Made by a program: the position numbers and the translations under genes. A stretch of 64,000 nucleotides of DNA, from NCBI GenBank assembly GCA_030427735.1, contig JAUIBP010000005.1:62001-126000 (forward strand), given 5' to 3'. This stretch comes from Bacteroidia bacterium (GTDB taxonomy: Bacteria; Bacteroidota; Bacteroidia; Flavobacteriales; Flavobacteriaceae). This document shows positions 20,201-28,802 of the stretch, piece after piece. The notes beneath the pieces were generated by a model. That model made no database searches, had not been told where the DNA came from, and saw only the letters and a list, made by a program, of their open reading frames with translations. Position 1 is the first letter of the stretch; the number at the start of each line of letters is the position of its first letter.

Positions 20201-21238
20201 ATCATTTTCGAAAATTCATTTAACCAATACATTTCTAAAAAAGAATCTGAAGACATCCTAGTGTTAATTCCTTCAGAAAATAAAGGGGTAAGACCAACAA
20301 CAGTTGGTAATACCGATGTACAAGACCGCAGTTATGTAGAACGTGCCGCTGCCATTGCAGTAACTAACAATACCGATAAAGTACTATTGGTAAATTGTAA
20401 AGTTATTGGTAGACAAGATACTTTCTTTGGCGGAAGCAATACTAGAGTTGTAGCCTACAAAGGTGAAATTTTAGGAGCTGTCGATTATATTTTTGGAGGT
20501 ATGACTGCTGTATTTTATCAAACCGATTTAGTAATGAATACCAGCGATGTTAGTAGCGATGCAGCCTATATTACTGCTGCGCAACAAGATGGCGGACGCG
20601 GATATTTAATGTACGGATGTACAGTAACATCAACCGATCCTGGTACAGAAACGGCATCAACTTACCGTGCTAAACCAGGTTATTTCGGGCGTCCTTGGAG
20701 ACCAACTACTAGCGAAGTTGTGTTTTACAACACCACCATAGAAACCTCTAATTATCCTGGCTCTGAAGACTTATCGCTAATTGTTCCAGATGGATGGAGA
20801 GATTCTTTAGGTGGACAATCGGAGTTTATGTACGAATATGGTAGTACAGAAAATTCTGGAGTAGACAACAGTGGCAATCGCGTAAGCTGGTCTACCGTTT
20901 TAACCGAACCTATTTTAAAAGACGGTACAGAAATTACTACCTTTAATTTTACAAAAGGTAACGATAACTGGGATCCTATTAAAGACTTAAACGAAGCTTT
21001 AAGTATTACCGACATCTCAGAATCTTCAAACGAAGTACATATTGCGGCTTATAATGGCAAACTTCATATTTCCAACATAAGCTCTGCAACAGACATACAA
21101 ATTTACAATACATTAGGGCAATTATCTCAGCAACTAAAAGTCAACAAAGACCTTAATTTCAATATCGCTCAAGGCATTTGGTTTATAAAAGTTAAAGATG
21201 CTAAAGGCTCTAAAACCATAAAATTAGTGGCACACTAA
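17288..21238 (+). CDS. Large secreted pectin methylesterase (CE8) with N-terminal accessory repeats and T9SS tail
   Basis: A 1316-residue multidomain protein. After the signal peptide (ends LMFGQ) come two homologous modules (about residues 28-145 and 151-272) that share DFTDGxI, YGLN and DLGTxxTKVxNDLxDTFxF. A WDFGAE module follows (about 283-450), then Ig-like or carboxypeptidase-regulatory-type repeats (about 455-710) and a TFDD module (about 713-822). The CE8 esterase domain (about 826-1230) carries GNYEEM, GRQDTFFGG (catalytic Asp), GAVDYIFGG (catalytic Asp) and GYFGRPWRP (catalytic Arg), matching the known pectin methylesterase active site. A type A sorting domain ends the chain. It demethylates pectin, preparing it for the neighbouring pectate lyase. 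The accessory modules are probably carbohydrate-binding. Confidence 0.92.
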   Translation: MRKNKLLLGLFLSLCSALMFGQLSTPTAYDFTDGIIIPAGQSPDQVITLEGNYSDHNSNYGLNMKKDGVIKIKVNGTTTISFLGSKHSSLDMHGVSETGVDLGTQSTKVENDLVDTFDFNYKGVATTLIFTLVGDGTDLYLPSLEVIPTTSIYDFTDGTIITAGQSNDGKLTLSGTYKNHSEKYGLNLKAGGTISIAVDGSSIVRFIGSAHSSLSLEGTAVSQGDLGTINTKVTNDLADTFEFTYLGGPTTLKFVAVEPGTDVYLPALEVQPHDVTLTKTDVWDFGAEQLDETLYNNQLSVAIINSWYDSSIEAGSVGPVLPSTFTAGDLSWTGGSNDRLRSTNSALTRYDDNISDSNGHTGRIYVNSSGATGRYLELQLNADDMVTVAAKTDSGGLITFENMDENVHQKDEVEMTKDFAELKFVAQQAGSYKIYDSSGKPSYYRIYREAAEYITLSGTVDVSQAENIPNDYSIIFTNQAGKTWSATVNDGMYSIELPKDSTYGISLANANGYVITNGDSITVNSDNTTHNITIIQVDLYELTGALIGINDYIDALGLTFTPDPEANKIYTPMVSINTEAKTYSVKLEASVQYTITAEGVNDFDIENNTVTMAAQNSTQDLTFVAKPVYMVAILAPELNTEQLDKLALTFTNTNEENAVYTFNNISDITLRDGTYSITYSGLDEYPLELALTSNLTIDGQDATKELSFVPVTNWTFDDKVIANGYEFYKGLQFSGSVANEIGKGHLNISEGGTIKIPVNPSTKVIVSYYYEANFTIENGDPVITNSGSTSTVETTEYIYTGNDDGTVTITAAGKSYITNIEVQPFVDFATEITVGTDKDYQTINEALEAISRMVRPNNERVTVLIDPGNYEEMLVINTPNITFKNASSSPSIAVSNKGVDIDANAVRITSYYGHGYSYYSMGNDQKWHADVLKTNKENGSLSYNNAGAGTTNGSFWNATVVISAHGFEANDIIFENSFNQYISKKESEDILVLIPSENKGVRPTTVGNTDVQDRSYVERAAAIAVTNNTDKVLLVNCKVIGRQDTFFGGSNTRVVAYKGEILGAVDYIFGGMTAVFYQTDLVMNTSDVSSDAAYITAAQQDGGRGYLMYGCTVTSTDPGTETASTYRAKPGYFGRPWRPTTSEVVFYNTTIETSNYPGSEDLSLIVPDGWRDSLGGQSEFMYEYGSTENSGVDNSGNRVSWSTVLTEPILKDGTEITTFNFTKGNDNWDPIKDLNEALSITDISESSNEVHIAAYNGKLHISNISSATDIQIYNTLGQLSQQLKVNKDLNFNIAQGIWFIKVKDAKGSKTIKLVAH

Positions 21239-21274
21239 TTTATATTTTTCATTTATTTAATTGTTGTTTAAAAA

Positions 21275-21305
21275 AGGGCTTGAATTTATTTTCAAGCCCT
21301 TTTTG
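21275..21305 (+). terminator. Intrinsic terminator after the pectinesterase
   Basis: AGGGCTTGAA (21275-21284) / TTCAAGCCCT (21291-21300) forms a perfect 10-bp stem with a six-base loop, followed by TTTTT. It closes the pectinolytic operon 36 bp after the stop codon. Confidence 0.92.
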
Positions 21306-21336
21306 TTTTATAATTTATACAATTAATCTAATGTTA

Positions 21337-21576
21337 TTATTTTCTCGGTTTTGGATAGTTTTGCTGAATGTTTCTAATAAGATGCTCCAAACCATTTAAT
21401 TTTAATTCGTATACCATTTGCATTTGTTCTCCTAGCTTACCTTTAGGAAAACCTTTATTATGGTACCACACCATATAATACTCGGGTAAATCTATTAAAT
21501 AACGGTCTTTGTACTTACCGAACGGCATTTTAGTGTGCGCCAAAGCAATTAAAACGTCACCGTTTAAACCTTCCAT
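21337..21576 (-). CDS. DUF3820 family protein
   Basis: A 79-residue protein that is essentially one DUF3820 domain: MPFGKYKDRYLIDLPEYYMVWYHNKGFPKGKLGEQM. The same FGKxKxK..L..P.Y..W fold element is seen at the C-terminus of the exonuclease at 34278-35054. The domain is often attached to exonucleases and may contact nucleic acid, but the free-standing protein has no established role. It lies 18 bp downstream of the OsmC gene, so it is probably co-transcribed with it. Confidence 0.85.
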   Translation of the reverse strand: MEGLNGDVLIALAHTKMPFGKYKDRYLIDLPEYYMVWYHNKGFPKGKLGEQMQMVYELKLNGLEHLIRNIQQNYPKPRK

Positions 21577-21594
21577 AACAATTTTAAATATATG

Positions 21595-21996
21595 CTACTT
21601 CCAATTAAAAGTAACAACACGTTCTATGTCTGGATGCAAGCTAAAATGAACTGGACATGTTCTAGCAGTGTGCTCTAAAATTTTACGCTCTTTATCTGTG
21701 GTTTCGACACTAATATTGAACGTTACTTCTATTTTAGAAATTCTACGAGGCTCTGTGGCCATTGTTTTAGTAACTTCGGCTGTGGTTCCTGTTAGATCTA
21801 CGTTTAAATCTCTAGCCTTTATACCCATAACCGTCATCATGCAATTGGCAAGGCCTGTAGCTACGGTATCTGTTGGCGAAAAGGCCTCACCTTTCCCATT
21901 ATTATCAACTGGAGCATCGGTAATAAAGGTATTTCCCGATTTTATATGCGTATTTTCTGTACGTAAGTTTCCTAAATAAAGTACCTTAGAAGTCAT
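21595..21996 (-). CDS. OsmC family peroxiredoxin-like protein
   Basis: A 133-residue OsmC/Ohr superfamily protein. The two redox cysteines are visible in ATGLANCMMTVMGIKA and in HTARTCPVHFSLHPDI. The family reduces organic hydroperoxides with help from thiol cofactors. The presence of bshC nearby makes a bacillithiol-dependent redox system plausible in this organism. It follows the LysM gene by 4 bp. Confidence 0.92.
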   Translation of the reverse strand: MTSKVLYLGNLRTENTHIKSGNTFITDAPVDNNGKGEAFSPTDTVATGLANCMMTVMGIKARDLNVDLTGTTAEVTKTMATEPRRISKIEVTFNISVETTDKERKILEHTARTCPVHFSLHPDIERVVTFNWK

Positions 21997-22000
21997 TTTT

Positions 22001-23926
22001 TTATTCTTTTACTTCAACAATTTTTAATTCTTCATACTGCAATAAATACACCGTATCGTTATAAAAACCGCCTAAATCTTTCTTTTTATAAGCGAATTTA
22101 TTTTCAACATATTCTGTTAAAGGTGCATCGTTGGCAGAAGCGTATAAGTCTGTAGAAGTTACCAAACGCAGTACAACATCCATGGTAACATCAAATCCTC
22201 TAACTGCAATTTTATTTGGCGTTATTCCGTATTCCTTTTCGTAACGTTTTATAAATCCGTTTTCCACATCCTGATCGAAACTTTTTGAAACGGATGCGTA
22301 ATGGAAATGTAAATTTGATAAATGGTGATTAGAAACCTCGTTCCCTTCAAAAGCAGCATTCATATTACTGGTTGCTAAAATAATTTGAGTTTCCTCAGTA
22401 TTTAAAGAATTTAAAATACTGGTTATGTTAGACACGAATACTTCGCTTTCCGTCTCTAAGAACACCACATTTTTACCAGGCTTTAATAATTTAGCAATAT
22501 CGTCTACTAAAATATAATGCGAATCGTTCCCCTTTTTGTCTTTTCTAGACTGCACTTTTGCTGCCAAAGGAAATGCCGATGTTAACTTAGTACTACTAGC
22601 CATAGATTTTGAATCGAAGACTAAAATTGTATTGGTTAAACTATCGCGTTGCTTAAAGTAATTGATGACTTTAGATTGCAGTAAAGCTTCTGAAGGCCTA
22701 GACTGAAAGGTATTATTGGTAATGTTTACATGCTTGGTTATTGGCGACACTACAGGAATGTTATACTGACCTAATTGCTGGGCAGTAAATTCGACATCGC
22801 TTTGTGTTAACGGACCAATAATGGCATCTAATTCTTCGAAATTATGATTTCTTAATACATCGCTTATAGTACTGGTTTTATTTTCGGTATCGTAAACATC
22901 TACTTTTACATGAACACCAAGTTTTTTAAGCGAATCTAAAGCGATAAGTACTCCTGAATGAAATTCTAAGGAAAAATTTAAATAGTTATCCTTTTGAATA
23001 TGGCGCATGGTTCCTGAAATAGAATCGAAATTTACCCCTTTTAGTCGAAAAGGCAACATTACAGCAATGTGCTTTTGATCTGGCGCAAACGGACGTTTAG
23101 TTAAATCGGAAGCTACTAGAGTTTGGTCTGAAATCATTCCAATAACATCATCGTCTACCTTTTTTGGTACTTTTAAAACCATTCCAACTTTTAAACCGCT
23201 TTCTTTTAACTCGGGGTTTAATGTTTCTAATTCGTCTTGCGTTACCCCTAATTTAACTTTTAACCTGTAAAACCCTTCTTTAGGTTGTACTTCGTAATAA
23301 TCGTACTTATCTTCTACAACTTTTTCCGAAACACGGTCTATATTTGGCACTTTTATAGTATCTCCTACTTTAAGTACCTCGCTCATTTCTGGGTTTAGGG
23401 CTTCAAGTTCTTCAATGGTAATTCCAAATTTATATGCTACTCGCCACTTACCTTCTTTAGGCAAAACCACATAATCTTTGGCAACTTCTAAAGGCTGATT
23501 AACTTCTTCTAAAACCTGCTTGGTTTTATATACAGGAATTCTAATTTTTGTGCCTTTTCTTAAAGGTTCTGAATACAAAAATGTATTTTCCTTTTTCAGC
23601 TCGTCTGTAGTAACATTGTACATTTTAGAAATGCTGTACAACGTTTCTTTACGTTTAACCCGATGTTGTTTGTAACCTGTAAGCTGTTTAACTGTAGTTA
23701 TTTCGGCTTGAACTTGTGTTTTTGGAATAATTAAAACCATATTGGGTTTTAAACCGTTTTTAGCATCCGGATTCAGCGCATAAATGTCGTAAACAGACAC
23801 CAGGTATTGTTTGGCTATATCCTCTATTTTTTCATTCTGCTTTACTTTATGGGTACTGTAATTTTGAGCAAAAACGTGGTTCCCAATAAAAACAAGCAAT
23901 ACAAAAACAACTAAAAACTTTTTCAT
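22001..23926 (-). CDS. LysM-repeat protein with periplasmic substrate-binding-like domain
   Basis: A 641-residue secreted protein with a signal peptide (about residues 1-20, ending HVFAQ). Four LysM modules lie at about 23-70, 88-135, 150-195 and 207-256, each ending in a variant of GxxIxIPK. A peripla_BP_6-like two-lobed domain follows (about 280-625; AVMLPFRL, EFHSGVLIALDSLKKLG, AIIGPLTQSDV, AVRGFDVTMDVVLRL). The LysM part would anchor it to peptidoglycan. The C-terminal part resembles amino-acid-binding proteins such as LivJ, and LpoA. It could therefore be a cell-wall regulator rather than a transporter part. It is 42 bp downstream of guaA. Confidence 0.85.
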   Translation of the reverse strand: MKKFLVVFVLLVFIGNHVFAQNYSTHKVKQNEKIEDIAKQYLVSVYDIYALNPDAKNGLKPNMVLIIPKTQVQAEITTVKQLTGYKQHRVKRKETLYSISKMYNVTTDELKKENTFLYSEPLRKGTKIRIPVYKTKQVLEEVNQPLEVAKDYVVLPKEGKWRVAYKFGITIEELEALNPEMSEVLKVGDTIKVPNIDRVSEKVVEDKYDYYEVQPKEGFYRLKVKLGVTQDELETLNPELKESGLKVGMVLKVPKKVDDDVIGMISDQTLVASDLTKRPFAPDQKHIAVMLPFRLKGVNFDSISGTMRHIQKDNYLNFSLEFHSGVLIALDSLKKLGVHVKVDVYDTENKTSTISDVLRNHNFEELDAIIGPLTQSDVEFTAQQLGQYNIPVVSPITKHVNITNNTFQSRPSEALLQSKVINYFKQRDSLTNTILVFDSKSMASSTKLTSAFPLAAKVQSRKDKKGNDSHYILVDDIAKLLKPGKNVVFLETESEVFVSNITSILNSLNTEETQIILATSNMNAAFEGNEVSNHHLSNLHFHYASVSKSFDQDVENGFIKRYEKEYGITPNKIAVRGFDVTMDVVLRLVTSTDLYASANDAPLTEYVENKFAYKKKDLGGFYNDTVYLLQYEELKIVEVKE

Positions 23927-23968
23927 TCAATATGGTTTAATTCGAAAAATAATTGATGTAATATACGT

Positions 23969-25504
23969 TTATTCCCACTCTATTGTGGCTGGTGGCTTAG
24001 AACTAATATCGTACACTACTCTATTAACGCCTTTTACCTTATTTATTATATCGTTAGATGTTTTTTGTAAAAACTCGTAAGGTAAGTTTACCCAGTCGGC
24101 TGTCATACCATCGGTACTTTCTACAGCTCTTAAAGCGACACATTTTTCATAAGTACGTTCGTCTCCCATTACCCCTACGCTGTTTACAGGTAATAAAATA
24201 GCTCCGGCTTGCCATACTTTATCGTAAAGTCCCCAAGATTTTAATCCGTTAATAAAAACAGCATCAACTTCCTGTAATATTCTTACTTTTTCTGCAGTAA
24301 TATCACCTAAAATACGAATAGCCAATCCTGGGCCAGGGAAAGGGTGACGACCTAAAAGCGCCTGATCCATATCCATAGATGCACCAACGCGTCTTACTTC
24401 GTCTTTAAATAAAGCCTTTAAAGGCTCTACTATTTTAAGCTTCATAAAATCTGGTAAACCGCCTACGTTATGATGGCTCTTAATTGTAGCACTTGGACCT
24501 CCAGTAGCAGAAACACTTTCTATAACATCTGGATATATAGTACCTTGGGCTAGCCATTTAACATCTTGTATTTGGTGTGCCTCGTCGTCGAAAACTTCAA
24601 TAAACACACGACCAATGGCTTTACGTTTAGCTTCTGGATCGCTTAAACCAGCAAGGGCGTCTAAAAATCGTGCCGAAGCATCTACCCCTTTAACATTAAG
24701 CCCCATGCCCTTGTATTGTTCTAGAACATCTTCGAATTCATTTTTACGTAACAAACCGTTATTTACAAAAATACAATACAGGTTTTTGCCAATTGCTTTG
24801 TGTAAAAGCATGGCTGCTACAGAAGAATCTACACCTCCAGACAAACCTAAAACCACCTTGTCGTTTCCTAATTTTGCTTGAAGCTCTTCTACAGTTTCCT
24901 CGACAAACGATTGCGGTGTCCAATCTTGATTAACATCTGCAATATGCACCAAGAAATTCTCTAGTAATTGCTTTCCATCTGTAGAGTGATACACTTCTGG
25001 GTGAAATTGAATAGCATAGGTTTCTTCGCCTTCAATTCTATACGCTGCATTTTCAACATCGTGGGTACTGGCAATAAGCACGGCATTTGTTGGTAAATGC
25101 TTAATGGTATCGCTATGGCTCATCCAAACTTGGCTACCTTCAGAAATCTTATCGAAAAAAGGTTCACTATCTTTTATAAACGACAAGTTTGCTCTTCCGT
25201 ACTCACGCGTATTAGATGGTGCTACTTCACCTCCAGAAAAATGCGCTAAGTATTGCGCACCGTAGCATACTGCCAACAATGGTTTTTTACCACGAATTTG
25301 CGATAAATCTGGATGCGGAGCTTGCTCTGAACGCACAGACGATGGACTACCAGAAAGGATAACCGCCTTGTACTGCTCGATATTTGAAGGAATTTTGTTA
25401 AAAGGATGAATTTCGCAATAAATGTTGAGTTCTCGAACTCGACGTGCTATAAGCTGAGTGTATTGCGAACCGAAGTCTAAAATTAATACGTTATTATGTT
25501 GCAT
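23969..25504 (-). CDS. guaA: GMP synthase (glutamine-hydrolysing)
   Basis: A 511-residue enzyme converting XMP to GMP. The class I glutaminase domain starts at the very N-terminus ([17 protein letters not shown]) with the nucleophile in [15 protein letters not shown] and the His in [10 protein letters not shown]. The ATP pyrophosphatase PP-loop is [14 protein letters not shown], and the dimerisation domain ends in KPPATIEWE. The ATG at 25502-25504 is chosen because a TTG two codons upstream lies in the promoter -7 element at 25508-25515. This makes the mRNA nearly leaderless. Confidence 0.97.
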   Translation of the reverse strand: MQHNNVLILDFGSQYTQLIARRVRELNIYCEIHPFNKIPSNIEQYKAVILSGSPSSVRSEQAPHPDLSQIRGKKPLLAVCYGAQYLAHFSGGEVAPSNTREYGRANLSFIKDSEPFFDKISEGSQVWMSHSDTIKHLPTNAVLIASTHDVENAAYRIEGEETYAIQFHPEVYHSTDGKQLLENFLVHIADVNQDWTPQSFVEETVEELQAKLGNDKVVLGLSGGVDSSVAAMLLHKAIGKNLYCIFVNNGLLRKNEFEDVLEQYKGMGLNVKGVDASARFLDALAGLSDPEAKRKAIGRVFIEVFDDEAHQIQDVKWLAQGTIYPDVIESVSATGGPSATIKSHHNVGGLPDFMKLKIVEPLKALFKDEVRRVGASMDMDQALLGRHPFPGPGLAIRILGDITAEKVRILQEVDAVFINGLKSWGLYDKVWQAGAILLPVNSVGVMGDERTYEKCVALRAVESTDGMTADWVNLPYEFLQKTSNDIINKVKGVNRVVYDISSKPPATIEWE

Positions 25505-25507
25505 GCG

Positions 25508-25515
25508 CAAAATTA
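25508..25515 (-). promoter_or_regulatory. Bacteroidetes-type -7 element touching the guaA start
   Basis: On the minus strand this reads TAATTTTG, a perfect TANNTTTG, with a TTTA -33 candidate 19 bp upstream. Its last base is 3 bp from the guaA ATG, so transcription would begin at or next to the start codon. Confidence 0.5.
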
Positions 25516-25552
25516 CTATTTATACTTTTATTTGTAAAGTTTGAATTCAACT

Positions 25553-26926
25553 TTATTCCATTGTTTTTAAAATAAGTGCAATATCTTCTTCTGTTGTATC
25601 TGGGTTGATAAAACAAAAACGAGATACCGTTTCGAAAGTATCTCCTGTTTTCCATTTTGTAGGCGTTACTAAAGCAAATCCTTTTTTATGGTTCTCGTAA
25701 GTCCAATGTGTATAATCTTCGGGTTGCCATCCTATACGTCTAAACAACACACAAGACAAACTTGGCTCTCTTACCAACTCGACATTAGGGTGCGCTTCTA
25801 TTAATCGGCCAGCTATTTGTGCTAATTCCAATCCACGCTCTATAGCCTCTTTATATCTATCTGTACCGTGCATTGCTAAAGAAAACCATAAAGGCAAACC
25901 TCTAACGCGACGTGTTAATTGTATTTGATAATCGGTTGGATTAAATCCGTGAGCACCTTCATCTTTAAATATATCGAGGTAAGACCCCTGTTGCGAATGG
26001 GCATTTTTAGCCAATTCTGGGCGCTTATAAATTACTGCTCCACAATCGTAAGGCGAAAACATCCATTTGTGCGGATCTATAGTAATACTATCGGCTTTTT
26101 CAATTCCTTTAAACAAATGTCTTACAGAATCTGATGCCAAAGCTCCGCCACCGTAAGCAGCATCTACATGCAACCATAAATGTTCTGTTTCGCAAATTGT
26201 TCCAATTGCATCTAAATCGTCTATAATTCCAGCGTTAGTTGTACCACCTGTAGCTACTACAGCAAACAAGCGCTCGCGTTGATCTGCCGATAAATTATCT
26301 ATAGTTTCTTGCAGGGCTGGTCCTTCTAGACGGTCTTCGGTATCTACCAAAAGCACATCTAAATCGGCCACTTTTGCCATCGCCTTAATGGATGAATGCG
26401 CACCGATAGAGGTAATTATTAAACCGCGTTCGTTTTTATGTTCGGCTTTAAGGCTTCTCCAATATTCTCTGGCCGTAACTATCGCCGATAAGTTTGCCGC
26501 TGTTCCGCCACTGGTAAACACTCCAAAAGCGCCTTCAGGTAAACCGGTAAGCGAAACAATCCATTTCATAGCTTCATTTTCGCAAAAAATACCTCCGGCG
26601 CCTTCCATCCAGTATGCGCCGTGAATGCTAGATGCCGATGTTACCAAATCGAACATTACAGCGGCTCGAGTTGGAGACGCTGGCACAAAGGCTAAATTTC
26701 TTGGGTGATCTACAGGTACATTGGCTTTCATTAAATGTTTTTTCCAAAGATTAAAAGCATTCTCGCCACCTATACCCTTTGCTGTTATCGTTTCGCCAAC
26801 TAAAGCTTTTAATTCTTCGGCTTTTTTGGGCTTGCCAATTTTACGTTCTGATGAAGAAATGCGTTCTATGGCATATTTCATAACATCCATAGTCATTTCT
26901 ACCAAATCAAAATCTACTTTATGCAT
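25553..26926 (-). CDS. Group II PLP-dependent decarboxylase
   Basis: A 457-residue fold-type I PLP enzyme of the glutamate/aromatic-amino-acid/diaminobutyrate decarboxylase group. The PLP lysine is in SITIDPHKWMFSPYDCG. The cofactor-binding regions FGVFTSGGTAANLSAIVTA and LWLHVDAAYGGGAL are also clear. Substrate cannot be decided: aspartate, glutamate and aromatic amino acids are all possible. It ends 42 bp upstream of the guaA start and starts 5 bp downstream of bshC, suggesting co-transcription with bshC; an aspartate-decarboxylase role giving beta-alanine is one possibility. Confidence 0.9.
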   Translation of the reverse strand: MHKVDFDLVEMTMDVMKYAIERISSSERKIGKPKKAEELKALVGETITAKGIGGENAFNLWKKHLMKANVPVDHPRNLAFVPASPTRAAVMFDLVTSASSIHGAYWMEGAGGIFCENEAMKWIVSLTGLPEGAFGVFTSGGTAANLSAIVTAREYWRSLKAEHKNERGLIITSIGAHSSIKAMAKVADLDVLLVDTEDRLEGPALQETIDNLSADQRERLFAVVATGGTTNAGIIDDLDAIGTICETEHLWLHVDAAYGGGALASDSVRHLFKGIEKADSITIDPHKWMFSPYDCGAVIYKRPELAKNAHSQQGSYLDIFKDEGAHGFNPTDYQIQLTRRVRGLPLWFSLAMHGTDRYKEAIERGLELAQIAGRLIEAHPNVELVREPSLSCVLFRRIGWQPEDYTHWTYENHKKGFALVTPTKWKTGDTFETVSRFCFINPDTTEEDIALILKTME

Positions 26927-26931
26927 TTATG

Positions 26932-28542
26932 TTACAGATTTAGTATTAAAAATTCTTGTTTTAAAGGCTGCAAATTTAACACTAACTGTTCAATTAATTG
27001 GTCTCCAAACTCAAGATATAATTCAGAGAAATTAACAGCGCGTTCCTGTAAACTGTCGTTAGGAAACAACTCGTTTTGTAACGCCGTCATTCTAGACACC
27101 TGATCTGCTAATTTCTTTTTCTGCGCCTTTAGCAAACGTTTTTCTAAATGCTCTAACCCTTTGATTTGCTTACGCTCCTGTGCTTTTACGGCACCAACAA
27201 ACGAACGATCTGTTTGCTCTGCCAAATCGTACAAAAACTCGAACTGCTCTTGAAGCTGTTGCTTTTGCCTTGAAAAATCGATATCGATATTCGAAATCTT
27301 TCTCACTTTTTTGTTAATAAAAGCATCGCGTTTTAAAAACAAATCGTGGTTACTAATATCTAGTTTCGTTAACTTTTTTGCTTGCTGCTGCGTTTTTACC
27401 AATACAGAATTTCTTAGCAACAGCATTGGAAACGGCACTTCTACAGCTTCAAAAAAACGTTTTAATTGTAACCAATACGCCAATTCGCCTCCACCGCCTA
27501 TGTAACACAAATTAGGCAAAATCACTTCCTGATATAGCGGACGCATGATGACATTAGGCGAAAATCGTTCTGGAAAATTATCGATTTCTTCTAAAATTTC
27601 GGCCTCAGTAAAGGTCTTTGAAGCATTAAGAACTTTATAACTATCTTCTTCGAAAACTATACGCTCACGGGTACCCGCTGTTAAATAAAATAAGTTAATT
27701 GCTCTCGGATTAACCTGAATATTATAGTCTGCACCCGAAATAGCCGATAACGCATCATTGGTTTTGGACACCTCTAGACTAGAGGTTTGTTGCAGAATAT
27801 CCTGTTTAATGTAAGGAATAAATTCGCGTTTTAATTCACGATGATTAGCATCTAGAATTACCAAGCCTAAATCGGAAAATAAGGCATTGGCCAAAAATCG
27901 CGTAGCATCGGTTAAATTATCGTGATTTAAATATGCTTGAGAGAACAACTGCTTTAATTGATCTGCATGTTTACCTAAACCTAATTCTTGTTCAAACAAA
28001 TTAAAAACAGCCGAAAGCCCTTCGGTAGACAACTCTCCTACTGCGCCACCATCTTCCCTGTTCCACTGTATTTTTTTGCCTTTAAAATTAAAATAATTAA
28101 TCTCGTCGAAATCATGATCTTCTGTTGCCATCCAATACACGGGCACAAAATGATAGTCGGGATATTTAGCTTTTAAAGTGTTCGTTAAATTGATAGTAGA
28201 AATGATTTTATACAGAAAATACAACGGTCCTGTAAACAGGTTTAACTGATGTCCTGTTGTAATTGTAAAGGTGTTGGATTCTTTTAAAAGCGATATGTTT
28301 AAGCGCGTGGCTTCAGAGGTTTTTAAAGTAGCATATTGTTCTTCTAAAACCGAAACTAATTGCCGCCGTTGTTGCTGAGATGCACCTACCTTACCTGACT
28401 TTTCCTGTATTTGAGCTTTAAAATTTTCGAGTTTAGGAAAACGATTATAAAACGGTTGTAAAGCAGGATTTTCATCTAAATAATCGCATATTAAAGTTGA
28501 AAAATAGTTGGTGTCTCTAAACGGAATACAGTCAGTCGGCAT
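26932..28542 (-). CDS. bshC: Bacillithiol biosynthesis cysteine-adding enzyme BshC
   Basis: A 536-residue protein with the family signatures ITTGHQLNLFTGPLYFLYKIIS, PVYWMATEDHDFDEINYF and ELAYWLQLKRFFE, and a long coiled coil (about residues 410-490). BshC adds cysteine to glucosaminyl-malate in the last step of bacillithiol synthesis. Bacteroidetes are known to carry this pathway outside the Firmicutes. The length matches the family. The PLP decarboxylase gene follows after 5 bp. bshA and bshB are not in the window. Confidence 0.95.
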   Translation of the reverse strand: MPTDCIPFRDTNYFSTLICDYLDENPALQPFYNRFPKLENFKAQIQEKSGKVGASQQQRRQLVSVLEEQYATLKTSEATRLNISLLKESNTFTITTGHQLNLFTGPLYFLYKIISTINLTNTLKAKYPDYHFVPVYWMATEDHDFDEINYFNFKGKKIQWNREDGGAVGELSTEGLSAVFNLFEQELGLGKHADQLKQLFSQAYLNHDNLTDATRFLANALFSDLGLVILDANHRELKREFIPYIKQDILQQTSSLEVSKTNDALSAISGADYNIQVNPRAINLFYLTAGTRERIVFEEDSYKVLNASKTFTEAEILEEIDNFPERFSPNVIMRPLYQEVILPNLCYIGGGGELAYWLQLKRFFEAVEVPFPMLLLRNSVLVKTQQQAKKLTKLDISNHDLFLKRDAFINKKVRKISNIDIDFSRQKQQLQEQFEFLYDLAEQTDRSFVGAVKAQERKQIKGLEHLEKRLLKAQKKKLADQVSRMTALQNELFPNDSLQERAVNFSELYLEFGDQLIEQLVLNLQPLKQEFLILNL

Positions 28543-28636
28543 ATTAAATTTTAAATTTTATGTAAATATACAGTTATTAGATTTTTCAATTCTAAAAATT
28601 TAGTTAAGACTCCTATTCACACTTATCCTTACAAAA

Positions 28637-28666
28637 AAAGGTGTTTTGATTTCTCAAAACACCTTT
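28637..28666 (-). terminator. Intrinsic terminator after rimO
   Basis: A 13-bp perfect stem, AAAGGTGTTTTGA (28637-28649) / TCAAAACACCTTT (28654-28666), with a four-base loop and a U-run on the minus strand. It separates rimO from bshC. Confidence 0.9.
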
Positions 28667-28690
28667 AATTATTTTACTAAAATAATACCA

Positions 28691-28765
28691 TGTCACTTCG
28701 ACCGCAGTCGAGAAGCTGTTTGAGTACCCTTAATTAAGAAGGCCTCGACTGCTTTCGACCTGACC
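28691..28765. repeat. Extragenic imperfect inverted repeat (REP-like)
   Basis: Arms 28691-28713 and 28743-28765 are inverted copies matching at 17 of 23 positions, each with a CGACCGCAGTCGAG-like core (TCGACTGC in the other direction). They flank a 29-base centre that contains the palindrome CTTAATTAAG. The arms are richer in G+C than the surroundings. From memory, elements with a CTTCGAC-GC-GTCGAG core are common between genes in Flavobacteriaceae. Only this copy was seen in the window. Confidence 0.6.
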
Positions 28766-28802
28766 AAGCTCATGTTAATATGATTCTTTACGAATGGTCC
28801 TT

